Shown here: positions 51,460 through 64,000 of the stretch, one piece after another | Layout of the letters: the number at the start of each line of letters is the position of its first letter | How positions within the stretch are numbered: the stretch's first letter is position 1 | NCBI RefSeq assembly: GCF_031755915.1 | Contig: NC_083380.1 | Coordinates: 31,840,501-31,904,500 of the forward strand | Length of the DNA stretch: 64,000 nucleotides | Origin: Ziziphus jujuba | Taxonomy: Eukaryota; Streptophyta; Magnoliopsida; Rosales; Rhamnaceae | Direction of reading: 5' to 3' | The notes under the pieces: generated by a model | What the model was told of the DNA's origin: nothing | What the model saw: only the letters and a program-made list of their open reading frames with translations | The model's database searches: none | Made by a program: the position numbers and the translations under genes

Positions 51460-52660
51460 TTGGAGAATATCAAAACGGATATCAAAAGCTATGTATTAGT
51501 ATTTGATTGGTTTATATTTTATTATACTTATTTATTTTAAAAGTTTACTTATTCATAATTAAACTATAATAATATATGAACAAAAAAAGTGTTAACATAT
51601 GACTTTTGATATTCAGGTTGGTATGTTTATTTGATTTCTCTAACATGACACTTTTGATATTTACATATATAATAAAAATCTACTTTCGTATTATGATGGA
51701 TTTAGAATTGCCGTTTAGTCAAATAAGTTTTCAATTTTAAATCATTATTTAAGATACTATCATCTCATTTTCAAATATGTTGCTATCACATTATAGATTG
51801 TTATTACAATTACTGAAACTTTTAAAATTTGTTTAATATGATAGTCGTTTTTTTAGATAATTTGATAATAGGTTGATCCGATAAGTTTTTATAATGATAA
51901 ATATATTATATATTATATTATGGCACCCTTTGCTGGGACATCTTTTACTGGACAGGTCAGGTATATACATTTTTTTTTTAATTTTTTTTTTTGGTGGGGA
52001 ATATCAGATTATATACATTTGTTATTTGGGACACCTTTTATAGGGAATGTCGTGTACCTCACGCACACATGCACAATATATATATATATATATATATTTC
52101 TAAAACATTTATTTAATAATAATGTCCACATGTAAAAGTAACTAAATAATAATTAATAGGACCAATATAAATATCATATCAACAATTAAGATTTAAAAAA
52201 AGATGATGATGATAAAGCTTTAAACTTTTTAGGAAATATAACTTCCATGACCAAAATAATAAAGAAATCAAACTTGTTTATTGAATTTTTTAAAAAAATC
52301 TAATCTCATTTGAACTTTTTTTTTCCCCTTTTAAACCCTTTTTTTTTTTTTCCAAAATATGAAAAAATAAAAATTTTGCGTTTTTATTGATTCGGTGGCC
52401 CTCCTTAATTTCCATATTGTATGTAATCTAGACTACACTTATCTCCTTTCCATATGTATATATAAATAACCCAGCATTTATATATGAGTTTTGCTACAAT
52501 TAAATTTTATGAAACTAATTAAAAATAGTTTTATTTGAGGAGGATAGGTAAATAGTCGTCGGTGGCTAGTCCTTTCGTATGTTTCGGTGCACATAAAAGT
52601 ACACGAACAAATTTAACCTGCCACGTTATGGACGAGTTGACTGGCTCCTGAATAATAATA

Positions 52661-52713
<53 letters not shown>

Positions 52714-52719
52714 GAGGAA

Positions 52720-55420
52720 ATGGCGTCGAAAGCAGAGGAAGAGAAGGGAAATAGCAGAGGAAAAGGAGTAAGGACAGTGAGGATGGGTTTGGTGTTTTTG
52801 GGGATGGCTTCAGTGGCATGGTTGCTGCTTTGTACTTATTCAAACTCCTCATCTTATTCTAATGTACTTTTCCAAGTTTTTGCTACCAACACTTCTTTTG
52901 GGCAGGTAATTTTTTATTTTATTTTATTTTATTTTTTCAGTATCTTCTGTTTTTTGTTTTTGTTTTTTTTATCTTTTGTTTTACTGCTGAAAAAAGGAAT
53001 TACTACTTGTTCTTCTCTCTCTCTTTCATTTGTTGCCTTTTCATGTTTGTTTTTGTTGTTTTTCTTTTTAATTGATGAAGAAGGAAATCAAGGAGGATTT
53101 ACGGGACATTAGACAGTTTCTTGTATAAACAGAATGGTCCAATGATAAAATTACTGTTTGAGTTATTTAGTTTAGTCCAATCCTATGATAAAAAGAAAAT
53201 CTAAAGATTAGTTAATTAGAACATTTTTAATCTCAATTGAATTAATATATTTTTTAAAATAAATAAAGAAATAAAGTTTTCTTAAAACACAATATATATA
53301 TATATATATATTATAATACCAGTCTCTTTCATGTATTTTTCTATATCCATTTGATTCCAAATATATGTGTATCCAATTAAAAAATATGTACATTGTCTAA
53401 ATACTTAATTAAGGACACTTAGCTTCAGATTTTTGTGAAAAAATAAAAAAATAAAAAATTTCTAATTTATAACTTGACGTTTATTTAAAGCTAGCTTAAT
53501 TTGTTGTTTATCTAGACAAAACTAATCGGATTTTCTCTTTCATCTCGTATTAATTATTCAATTAAGTTGTATGTTTTTCAGGGAATTGACGAGATTCTAC
53601 TAGAGATGGTTCTAAGAAATGCATCAATGGAGGACAAAACTGTAATACTAACAACTCTAAACGAAGCATGGGCAAAGCCAAATTCAATATTCGATCTGTT
53701 TCTTGAGAGTTTCCACATTGGAAACAACACAAAGAGGCTTTTGAATCATTTGGTAGTAATCTGTTTGGATGAAAAGGCTTTCAATCGGTGCTTGGCTTTA
53801 CATCCCCATTGTTATCTTCTTCGAACCAAAGGAATCAATTTTTCAAATGATGCATTTTTTAAGACCCCGATCTACTTAGACATGATGTGGAGGAGGATTG
53901 AGTTCATGATTGCTGTCCTTGAGGAGGGATACAACTTTTTATTTACGGTATATTTAATCCTTGGCAATTGATTATTATTCATACATATATATATACACAC
54001 ACAAAAACCGTTTTTTTTTTTCCTGTAAATCAATTCTTAATTTATAATTAATGGATGTGTAGACATAACAAATCATATAGGTGATATCTTAAGTAACCAT
54101 CTAGAACTAAAAATCTAGTTTAAGATATAAACCTAACCCGTTGTACTTTTAGATATCAAATCAAATATTATATATAAGTTTGTTATGATAGATATAGATG
54201 CCTAAATTATTATGGTGTACATAAACACTCAATTGTATATAATTCAAATAACATATTTTTTGAATTACATGTAATCGAGCACTATATGTACCATAATGTA
54301 GTACGTATCTATGCCCAACATATGTGAATTTTATATACATACCATGAAATATAAGTAGATTAATGTGTGTGTGTACATATACGATGAGATTCAAGTGGGG
54401 ATTTCCACAACCTTTTCAACTTTTGGATAAGTGGGCTTTTTTTCTTTTTCTTTTTTCTTTTCTTTTTTGATTTGGTGAATAATTTTTGGATAAGTGGGCT
54501 TGATCATTAGAGTCTTGGATCCATGTAATTGGATGAGGATTGCATGTATTAATGTGACATTACCCAATGGCTCAAAATGATCAAGCTTGCTTATTCATAA
54601 GTTAAAAAATTATGGATATCCTAACTCGAGCTTCATTATATATATTTTTAACATTTTTCTATTTAAAGAAATATTAATAGCTAAATACTTAATTAAGGTG
54701 GACATATGCAAAACATAAAGTTGTTCATTTATTTATATGTTTGTTTTTTTCAATCTTAGGATACTGATATAATGTGGCTGCGAGATCCATTTCCACATTT
54801 TTTTCCAGATGCAGATTTTCAAATTGCAAGCGATTTATTCTCTGGAAATTCCTATGATGTAAATAACAAAGCAAATGGAGGATTTAGTTATGTAAAATCT
54901 AGTAATAAAACAATTACGTTTTACAAGTTCTTGTACTACTCTAGAAAAATGTATCCAGGTAATCATGATCAAGATGTGTTTAATAAGATAAAACATGATA
55001 AATTCTTCAAAAAGATTGGATTACAGCCAAGATTTCTTGATACTGCTCACTTTGGTGGGTTTTGTGAACCTAGTAGAGATCTTAACCTAGTTTGCACAAT
55101 GCATGCAAATTGTTGTATTGGTCTAGAAAACAAAGTCCATGATCTTCAGATTTTGCTTCATGATTGGAGAAGATATTTGTCAATGAATCCAAGTATGCAA
55201 CCACATGCTTCATGGAGTGTTCCACAAGATTGCAGGTATTTATATAATATTTTCTATTTATGTATGTTGGATGATAATAAAAGAAATTAATTTGCTTAAT
55301 TATGAATTTAGAAATCTAGATATATATATATATATATATATAATAATTCTATAATACAGATATGTTTTTATCCTGCAAATGTTCATATGATAAAAACATA
55401 TGAATGTTCGCATCATAAAA

Positions 55421-55477
<57 letters not shown>

Positions 55478-55722
55478 CATTACTTACACATCCTGTAGCC
55501 CAAAGTTGGCGGGATGTTTGTGATACAATAGAATAAAATCCACCCTTTTAGTGGTGGTAAAAGTAGAATAAAATCCCAAGATATGAAGTTACGTTCTTAA
55601 TTTTCCATGTTGGTAATGAATTTTCATTTTGCTTTTAATGCATGTTTTTGTGATCAAGAACATCCTTCCGACGTAGCCATTCAAGAAAGAATATTGATTC
55701 TCAAAAGAAGAAGAATAATTAG
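52720..55722 (+). CDS. Paralogue E: nucleotide-diphospho-sugar transferase (PF03407-type), 363 aa
   Basis: Predicted type II Golgi glycosyltransferase. Exons are 52720-52905, 53582-53947, 54760-55235 and 55659-55722; all borders are GT/AG and lengths sum to 364 codons with the stop. The start M-A-S-K-A-E-E-E matches D only, so D and E have a different N-terminus from A, B, C and F. The hydrophobic anchor is G-L-V-F-L-G-M-A-S-V-A-W-L-L-L (about residues 23-37). The D-x-D motif is D185-T-D187-I-M-W-L-R-D-P. Family blocks D-K-T-V-I-L-T-T-L-N, V-V-I-C-L-D-E-K-A-F-N-R-C, A-L-H-P-H-C and C-T-M-H-A-N-C-C are intact. The C-terminal mini-exon gives R-T-S-F-R-R-S-H-S-R-K-N and a lysine-rich end. It is the best surviving template for reading D. 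No lesion seen. Confidence 0.9.
55423..55475. repeat. (TA)n microsatellite in intron 3 of E
   Basis: An unbroken TA run. The intron downstream of it (55490 on) is the counterpart of the L5 insertion site in D. Confidence 0.95.
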
Positions 55723-56196
55723 TGATCATGATCATGGCAAAGGCACCTCTCTTTGGTGAAGTGGAAGCCTTAATTAGATTGTTGATTTGTCTAAGTGGAG
55801 ATAATTCAATTGTAAAAACCTTTTTTTTTTTTTTCACAATTATCTGAGTTTGAATTTTTAATCTCAAAAAAAAAATTATATTTTTCATATACATTGTATT
55901 ATTATACATGTAAAACCTACAGACTATTTGATTTTTAGAATATATGTTGGTCATACATTTACATAATGATACAATTTAATTATTTGTATTTTTTTCATTT
56001 TAGTTTGTTTTCCGTTCCCCTATTACATTGGTGGGTTTTTTTTGTTTTTTTTGTTTTTAGCCCAAGATTTTGTAAAGATTGAGAAGCGATTTTGTATGGA
56101 AACTGAAGTCTACGACGTTTGTTACGATTGAGAAGCGATTTTGACTGTGCGAGCGTTCTCTTGATGAAGAAGAAGACTGATTTTTTTTTTTCTTGT

Positions 56197-56200
<4 letters not shown>

Positions 56201-56239
<39 letters not shown>
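56201..56239. repeat. (CT)n microsatellite
   Basis: A CT run of about 39 nt; on the minus strand it gives a meaningless R-E-R-E frame. Confidence 0.9.
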
Positions 56240-56242
<3 letters not shown>

Positions 56243-56514
56243 GGGTAACTCACGTTGCAAATATTTTTCTTAAATATCAATATATATTAGATATTTGAAT
56301 TGAAATTATTTTATATTGTTAATAATTAATTTTTATATCCTATGATTTAGTCTAGTGTTACACCAAACACATGATAAGATTTAATTATATCCAATTCACC
56401 TTGGTACAATCCAATCGAATATTCCTTTTCATATCCATTCCAATTTTGCATCTAAAAAATGAGGTTTTCTGAATCTTAAATATTTTAATTCTTAAACATT
56501 TATATAATTATAGA

Positions 56515-56547
<33 letters not shown>

Positions 56548-57515
56548 TAAAAAATATTTGAAGAAATATAAAACACAAGGGTCTAGATATGAAAACACAA
56601 AAAGTACATGCCACAAATCGGAGTTCATTATCATACAATGAAGCTTAAAAATCTTCAAAAAGGACCCATAATCATCAAATTAATTCATCAACCTAATCAA
56701 AATTTTCTCATCAGGAGGACCGCACTTCCTTTTACAGCATACTCTACAAAATCAGCAAGTTTGACGTACATAATAATCTAATTTTATTTATTAATTTTTT
56801 TTAAAAAAAGGACCAACCCTACCTAGCTAGCCTGTTCATCGTTTGGGATATAAATGAGGATGATTTTGATTGGTCTATAAAAATGAAATGATGTACTAAT
56901 TATAAAATACGATTCTGATGGAAAGAAATTCCATGTTTGAACTACTCTAGACTTTAAAAACATCAACAATCTTCGCGAACACATCTCATGCCTCATAAAT
57001 GCCATTTATCTTTTTACAAAACAAAATAAATGAATGTTATCTTTCGTAATTAATTAGAAAAATTAATAATAATAATAATAATAACAATTTCTAGGAAGCA
57101 CAGATCAGAAAACAAGTATTTGACCCCAAAAAAAAAAAAGTCATCGTTCTCAGAAAAAAGTCTTGGTCTTGAAGATCTGAAAAACACAAGGGGTTAAGAT
57201 TCGGTGCATGGAATTAGGTTCGGGCGTGGCCTCATCGCACGTTCTCGCCTACCCCTCAGTTTCTGGCGTCGACTTAGGCGACTTTTGGTTGACGATCGAT
57301 CATCTCCTTCCTCTATACTTTATTTATTTATTTACATTTTTATTATTATTTTTTACGGTATCTCACTCCTCTGTACGGTTCAATTTTTACGCCTTCAGGA
57401 ATTAAAAAAGAAATCAAATTGGGATTAATTGTGAAATGATGATCTGGCTAAATTTTTAACACGTCGGTTAATATTATACAACATTTTTTCCACTTTTAAA
57501 ATAGCTTTTAGATCA

Positions 57516-57610
57516 GACAGTGTGATAGCTCCGTTGATTTGAGCACCACTACCCAAGAGTATTGACCGGGGTTCGAGGCTACTGGCCTCGGCCATAGGAA
57601 AAAAAAAAAA
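57516..57610 (+). mobile_element. tRNA-derived SINE with target duplication
   Basis: A-box-like GATAGCTCCGTTGATTTG, then a B-box GGTTCGAGGC after about 35 nt, and a 12-A tail. Imperfect 13-bp flanks AGCTTTTAGATCA (57503-57515) and AGTTTTTAGGTCA (57611-57623) differ at two places and fit an aged LINE-type target duplication. The body between boxes is short (about 95 nt in all). Confidence 0.75.
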
Positions 57611-57764
57611 AGTTTTTAGGTCATTCTAATTTTAAAGTTTATAATTCTTTAAAAAAAATAGAAAGGAAATAGTAAAATAAAATTTTATTATTTACCTCTA
57701 ATATATATATATATATATATATGAGAACTAGCTGGAAGAAAAAAAAAGAAAAAAAATTAGACAT

Positions 57765-58260
57765 ATATATATATATTTATATAAAAAGCAAAATCAAAAC
57801 ACACACACACTGTGTGTTTTCAAAAATTTACCTTCTTTTCATGTTCATGAAAGCATATAAGATTATCTTTTCTTTTCACTTAAAATTTCCTTCTTCAATT
57901 TCTTAAAATTAAAATACAAAAAAAAAAAAAATTCTTTCGTTAACCTAATTATCAGTTGGTTGACAATGATCTTTTCGATCCTCCACTTTCAAAATAATCG
58001 TTTAGAATTTTCTACTTTGAAAAGAAAACTAAATTATGGTATATGGTCGAAGTTCTCAAAAGTCTTGCAACAAATTATATCCATATCCAAAGAAGTTAGA
58101 ATCATCACAGCAGTGTCTAACATAATATTAAAAACAAATAAATAAATAAATAATTAGGAAAGGAATATGCCAAATATATTATGTTAATAATGCCATGTAG
58201 CCACTATTTTGCCCCCATTCACCCAAATATATTACTTTTCTACCAGATATATGTTCTTTG
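57765..58260. repeat. Upstream duplicated block of paralogue F
   Basis: Weaker but collinear similarity to 37785-38400: AAAATCAAAACACA, then a T/C-rich CTTTTCACTT, then GAAGTTCTCAAAA, then AAATAAATAATTAGGAAAGGAATATGCC. Confidence 0.55.
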
Positions 58261-59190
58261 TCATTTACATTTTTCTGTGCAAAAGTCAACGCTACAAGTG
58301 CATGTCCCACGTGTTATATCATACTGAATTAATTATTGACGGCAACTAAGGAATTTAAGAAGAAGACAAGGAAACAATCCCACATTTTTAGAACTCTTGT
58401 CCAGTGAGTGGAATATGTGGGGACACATTGTGTGGGAATCTCACTTATAAACAAGGTATATACATATACATACGTGTGTATATATATACACACACACATA
58501 TTTTGGTGAATACATATATATATTTTGGTGAATATATATATATATATACAATGGAGAAAATGTTTTTTGTTGGAATTTTTTTTTCATTATATATACAAAA
58601 TTTATTTATTATACAGTATATGTCCCACACAGCTTATATTGATACCGAACATAAGCCCTAGAGGATCCCACTAAATTATTCATATATATATATATATAGT
58701 TATTTTATGATATGGATATATATACGATTTTTTTGTATAAATATCATAAAAGATAACGATTTTTGTATAAAAATATCATCTATATATCACATAAAGGTGA
58801 TTAATTTTACAAAAACTATCATCTTTTTTGAGAATATCCGATACAAAAAATTATGTAGATATCCATACTATAGAATTATTATGGTGTGTATAAGTCTTGT
58901 ACCATAAAAGATATGCCACTAGTTTATTGTTGATAATATATTGTAAAATTTTGCTAAAACATGCATTGGTCCACACTATAATGGGTGCACAACCAATTTG
59001 TTATTAGTAATATACTGGATTTTTAGGTTTACTTTTGAGAATAAACGGGTGATGTGCCTCTTATAGTACAGGACTAGCGTGCACTATAATAAGGAGAAAT
59101 TATTCTGTAGGACAGGTAAAATACATCTATTATAGGAGAAGATGCTCACCATAGCAATTTTATATATGTTTATATATATAGATATATATA

Positions 59191-59366
59191 GAGTCCGTCT
59201 ATGGTGTGTACATCTGCACGTTTTTATCATCCGAGCTTTAGTATTGATGATAATTTTTTATTGTCACACAGAGATGAATATTGAAGACGATTTTTTTAAA
59301 AGTCATCATCAGTACTGAAGTCCGCACCATAATATAATACGAATAGTCCACACTATAGAATTTTTT
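59191..59366. mobile_element. Foldback MITE, TCTATRGTG family
   Basis: Left GTCTATGGTGTGTAC and right (reverse complement) TTCTATAGTGTGGAC ends. Inner paired words GATGATAA and CATCATCAG support a hairpin. Same end type as 8868-9053 and 28359-28497. Confidence 0.55.
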
Positions 59367-60021
59367 TAGATATATATATATATATATATAATGATATGGT
59401 AAGAGGTTTATGGAAAAAGATATCTAATGGTTATGGATGTTATCTTTCACAGTTCTTCTCCATAAGTTTTTACCATATTAAAATCATATATATATATATA
59501 CACATATAGTCAGTCTCAAATAATGTCCACCATATTTTATTAAATTAAGATCCATTTTTAATAATCATTGGATTACATCAAATATTAGAATTTAAAATTC
59601 AAAAAGTAATTAAATACAAGTTTAACAATATATTAAATAGTGAACTTTGTTGGACATAATAATTAATAAATATAATTTTAAATATCAATTTTGATTTATT
59701 TAAAAGTTGACAAATAAAATTTTATAATAATCTTCATATTAGGACCTAATTTAAAGTTGGCTATATATATATATATATATAATATTTACGTGCTGTAAAT
59801 ATACTTCTTCGCCCCATTGTCACCTTCTATAATAGATTATTAGTTGTAGAACAGGGAAAGCTTAATATACAACTTTCCAACTTGGTTCTATGTATGCCCT
59901 AAAATACCAAAAAGAAGCCGCAAACCCTGAAAAGGTCTAAACGAATTTTCATTACCTTCTTGTTTGGCTGTCACTTTCGCTCCTCTTAATCAGTCTCTAA
60001 ATTCTCGAGCTTGTAATTAGT

Positions 60022-60054
<33 letters not shown>

Positions 60055-60435
60055 GGAAGAAAATTAGTCTCCTCAATGAATCTCGTGCTATATGGATTAA
60101 TATGAATTACGTATGAGATTTGACAACCGAAGAAATTTGACTTGTCAGCTTGAATACTGATTAATAATATTATATATTGCATATATATATATACACAATA
60201 TATATATACTATAATACTTTTCTTTCTACAATATATATACATATATATATATATATATGTATATGTATATAATATTATAACAGTTTTTTATTCCAATTGT
60301 CTCCAAAATTATTAAAATAGGGTGGAAAAAGAAATTCAATGAACAGCCAAACCAGCTAAACTGAAAGAATCAAACTGCAGCAGCTATAGCCATAGCTTGG
60401 TGAGGAAGAGACTTGACTTTCTCTCCATGGATAAA

Positions 60436-60446
60436 TATATATAAAA
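60436..60446 (+). promoter_or_regulatory. TATA box of paralogue F
   Basis: TATATATAAAA lies about 92-102 bp before the start codon and is followed by a purine-rich GAGA/GAAGAA leader. Confidence 0.55.
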
Positions 60447-60537
60447 GAGAAAATTAAGCATAGAGACAGAGAAACAGAGGGAAAGAGAAGAAAAAGAAGA
60501 AGAAAAAGAAGAAGAAGAAGAAGCAGAGAAGCAGAAA

Positions 60538-63500
60538 ATGATGATGTGCAAATCAGTTGGAGAAGAGGTGGACAAAGTATATAATAGCCGGCAGGTGGTG
60601 AAGATTGCAGTGATTTTTGTGGGTTTGGCTGTGGCATGCTTTGTTCTATCCAACTATTCAGTGTCCAGATCTTATATTTTGGACCAATTCTTTGCCAGAA
60701 ACTCTACTACTGGCTCTGGGGTGAGTTGAATTCTGTTTTTGGTTTTTGTTTTCGCTTCTGTTTCAATTTTGTTTTTGTTTTTACTCAAAAGTTGGATTAC
60801 TTTCTGTGTTTTCAAGTTTTGGTGGTGATATTTTGTTTGTCTGATTTTGAGCAGGTCATATGCAACCTCTCTCTCTATATATAAAAATATATGTTTGGAT
60901 TCAAAAATGTAAAAAGAAATTTGGGAGAGTGAATTATATAAGGGGTAGCTACTCTGTTTGGATGGGGAGAAAAGAGGAAACAGGAAAGAAAAATAAAGGA
61001 AATGAAAACAGATTTTTAGGATTTAGAAATGTTGGTGACCTTTTACACTTTTAACATCCAGTATCCATTAACAAGAGACTGGCTGATTATCAGAATAAGT
61101 AAAATTTCATCTTTTTTCAATTCATTTTTGTTTAGTTACTTCGTTTTAGAAATATGAATGAGATTTTTATAATGGATCCGGAGTCTGAATTCTTATTTCC
61201 ATTGAATATTAACTAAATTTTCAATAAATTTCGAAAAGAACATTATATAGAAAAAATATTTAATTTATTCGATGTCACAAAGACATTAAATATACAGTAG
61301 TCTTGCATATAACTCCTAACAGTTCAATACTTAATACATAAAACTCTTACTAAGTACTATTACCTACGTATATGTGTGGTTAAATAAACCTGTTTTTAAT
61401 TATTGTAAATGTAAAGTCTTTTTTTTTTTTTAATGTTAAAATGATATTTTTAAAATAAGAATAGGTTCATTACCAGTGTTGACTTTTTTTATTTTTTATC
61501 TATTTAGTATTTGCTTTCATTTATTAATCACACAAGTGGATCTTAGTAAATGTCCAAAATTCGATTTAAAAATTAATGTCTCAACTATTAATTAAAAAAA
61601 AAAACTATTATTTTTTCTTAATAAAAAACAAAACTTTTTTTTTTTTCAATTATAAATTCTTCTCATTCTAACTACTAATTCTATTAAAAAGTAAGCTTAT
61701 CAGTTATTAATAAAATCGATGTCCAAAAAATTAATTATTCAAAAAAGCTGTTGACCATAGAGAAAAAAAATATTCATCGACTCATAGAAGCTATCAAAAT
61801 AAAAATAAAAATAAAACTCATAAAAGCCTAGCTGTAGCATAAGTATTAAAATAGGTATTGCTAAGGAAATGGTAAAGTGGCTTCTTCTCAGGAAAGGAAC
61901 ATGAAGGACACAAGAAATTGGTGTAATCCCCATCAAAGAATTTTCATTAAATATCAAAGAAATTTTAAAAAATATAATAATAATAAAAAAAAAACCACTG
62001 GAATCGAAGATCTAGAACAAGCGTTTGTCAAAGCTACAAAAATGACTGGTTCACAGTTAAAGACCATTCAAAATCAAAATAGGTGCATCTATATCTTTCG
62101 AAATTACAGAAATCTCCCTCTAAATATCTCATCCTTTTCATGTTTCAAGGACTTCAAAACAGTTTGGATACACCATCATCAAAAGCAATATAGTCTTTGT
62201 CTTTGTTTATTTTTCAAATTTAATAATCCAATTAAAACTCTAATACATTTCAAATGATATGTAAAGTTTCCTCTAATTCCTCTATTTTGAATATGTTGTT
62301 CAGGGAAAAATCAACAAGACTTTAGACATGGTTCTAGAAAATGCATCAATGAAGAACAACAAAACAGTGATCATAACAACCCTAAATGATGCATGGGCAG
62401 AGCCTAATTCAGTATTTGATCTGTTTCTTGAGAGTTTTCACATAGGAAACGACACAGAGAGGCTGTTGAAACATTTAGTGGTAATATGTTGGGATGAGAA
62501 GGCTTATAATCGCTGCTTGGCTTTACATCCTCATTGCTATTACCTTCAGACAGAAGGAGCAAACTTTACAAGCGAGGCATTTTTCATGAACCAAGATTAC
62601 TTACAGATGATGTGGAGGAGGATTGAGTTTTTGATTACTATCCTAGAGAAGGGATACAGCTTCATATTTACGGTAATTTTTTCCTATCTCATGCATATAT
62701 TTATACAGTCTTGATCACATCAATGCTAATTTTATAAAATTATGATAAAATGCTAATCACTCATAGTAGAATGGTCATTTATACTTCATCTTGACTTATT
62801 TGTACTATATCCTAACTTTATAACCGGATTTTTTTTATTGTGGTTTCATTTTTCGCATATACTTCCACTTGAGATTATTTTTCTTTATAACTTATCCTTT
62901 GTAATTCAATCAAAGTTTACAAGTGAAGGAATTCACTCGTAACTCATAACTCGTACGGATAACCTAAAAGAAAAGTAAATTTGAGGAACAAAAGATAATG
63001 GTAGATGTGAAAATGTTATAATGTTTTAAGGTTTATTTAAATCATGTATAATCATGTTTGGTTACTGATAGTATACTCCTTTCTGATAATTTCATATGAT
63101 ATAAAGTTTATGCCTTCGTATGAAGTGTTTAAAGTACTTCTGAACCTTTTTTTTTTTTTGCTTGTGGGTGTTACTCAGGATAATGATATAATGTGGCTGC
63201 GTGATCCATTTTTACAATTTTATCCAGATGCAGAGTTTCAAATTGCATGTGATTACTTCTTAGGAAATTCTTACGATGTAAATAATGCACCAAATGGAGG
63301 ATTTAATTATGTAAAATCTAACAATCGGACGATTCAATTTTACAAGTACTGGTACAACTCCAGATTGACGTATCCAGGTCTTCATGACCAAGATGTATTT
63401 AACAGCATAAAATATGATCGCATTACAGACATTGGACTACAGTTAAGATTTCTTGATACTGCTTACTTTGGCGGGTTTTGTCAGCCTAGTAGAGATCTTC

Positions 63501-63931
63501 GTCTAGTTTGTACAATGCATTCAAATTGTTGTGTTGGTGTAGAAAACAAAGTTCATGATCTTACGATTTTGCTTGAGGATTGGAGAAAATTTTTGACATT
63601 GGATCCAACTAACCAAACAACGGCTTCATGGAATGTTCCACAAGATTGCAGGTATATAGTGTTCTCTCAATGTTTATGCCACATATTACTTCGGGTAATA
63701 TTAACAATGTTTATTGCAGGTAGAGTCATTGTCTTGAAATTGTTAATGAAATTGTCAACAACAGCATTATTAATGATCTCTACTATGCCACATAGAGTCA
63801 TTATATCTTCTACTTTATTGTTGATAATGACTCTATTTTTTGTTCTTATTGCATGGTCCTTGTCATCAAGAACATCCTTGGAACGTCACAATGCTGAAAT
63901 CGAGAAATCTCAAAAGGGGCATAAGAAGTGA
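60538..63931 (+). CDS. Paralogue F: nucleotide-diphospho-sugar transferase (PF03407-type), 361 aa
   Basis: Predicted type II Golgi glycosyltransferase. Exons are 60538-60720, 62304-62672, 63179-63651 and 63871-63931, 1,086 nt in one frame. The start M-M-M-C-K-S resembles C. The hydrophobic anchor is V-V-K-I-A-V-I-F-V-G-L-A-V-A-C-F-V-L (about 20-37). The D-x-D motif is D185-N-D187-I-M-W-L-R-D-P. Exon 2 has one extra residue in the N-N-K-T-V-I-I-T-T-L-N block, and V-V-I-C-W-D-E-K has W for the usual L. The last exon gives R-T-S-L-E-R and a lysine-rich tail. Intron 3 is 219 nt, a multiple of three, without an in-frame stop, so an unspliced message would also be translatable and would add about 73 mostly hydrophobic residues. 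No disabling lesion seen. Confidence 0.9.
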
Positions 63932-64000
63932 CAGATGAACCTATTCGGCATAGAGGAAGACTTGGAGTACAGTTAAATTATGCATTGATTGAAACCTTTA

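Larger units (their letters stand above)
49991..52719. other. Upstream region of E
   Basis: No gene. It contains the block duplicated from the D upstream region (50575-51000), a PIF-like MITE (51014-51459), an AT-rich stretch with short TA runs at 52078-52097, and a TA-then-GA compound repeat at 52662-52709 directly before the E start codon. Confidence 0.6.
55723..60435. other. Intergenic between E and F
   Basis: No gene seen. It contains a CT microsatellite (56201-56239), a SINE (57516-57610), the F copy of the duplicated upstream block (57765-58260), a foldback MITE (59191-59366), similar but less clear foldback sequences around 58700-58880 and 58960-59160 (CCACACTATA words), and an (ATT)n run at 60027-60053. 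The short frames here are not conserved elsewhere in the window. Confidence 0.55.

Noticed and set aside
61877..62257. 126-codon frame in intron 1 of F
   Set aside because: No similarity to exons of the paralogues, biased composition, and it sits between a good donor (60720) and acceptor (62304).

Overview
The window is nuclear DNA of a eudicot plant. It is AT-rich, with long (TA)n and (GA)n microsatellites, GT-AG introns, large LTR-retrotransposon fragments, MITEs, SINEs and a CC-NBS-LRR disease-resistance gene. The general look is compatible with a woody rosid, but nothing here fixes the species.

The backbone is a tandem array of six plus-strand paralogues of the plant nucleotide-diphospho-sugar transferase family (PF03407 type, At4g15970-like): A (8245-11101), B (12592-17903), C (30616-35483), D (39027-about 49990), E (52720-55722) and F (60538-63931). 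Each has the same plan: exon 1 gives a short N-terminal signal-anchor, exon 2 the first half of the catalytic domain, exon 3 the D-x-D-I-M-W-L-R half, and a tiny exon 4 the basic C-terminus. A (341 aa), C (359 aa), E (363 aa) and F (361 aa) read as intact. B is cut in exon 2 by a 2,978-bp LTR element. D is an old pseudogene with frameshifts in every exon and LTR elements in introns 2 and 3. The predicted products are type II Golgi glycosyltransferases; donor and acceptor cannot be told from sequence. Shared upstream blocks show that D, E and F come from one duplicated unit, and that A and B form another pair.

Between B and C lies one minus-strand gene, a CC-NB-ARC-LRR resistance gene (19186-23586). 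All NB-ARC motifs are present, but a single-base lesion near 20440 splits the LRR region into two frames. A probable small last exon lies at 19186-19353.

Six copies (L0-L5) of one roughly 3-kb LTR-like family occupy much of the rest: 1-1741 (cut by the window), 3058-6029, 13110-16087, 40382-45471 (interrupted), 41823-44840 (nested in the previous one) and 46751-49734. The five whole ones carry perfect 5-bp target duplications (GTGTA, AAAAG, AGTTA, AATAA, TCCCA) and none has gag-pol. The family has a W-box array, a G-box/CCAAT/G-box palindrome, a GC-rich leader, splice-site-like motifs and a conserved stem-loop. Copy L3 has a 5' end replaced by a 181-bp TRIM-like LTR with an initiator-Met tRNA primer-binding site, which makes it a chimeric element.

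The gene-poor stretches hold MITE/foldback elements (one family with TCTATRGTGYGGAC ends, a 970-bp long-TIR element in intron 1 of C, a hAT-like and a PIF-like element), tRNA-type SINEs, a Ty1/copia RNase H relic, tandem repeats and long TA microsatellites.
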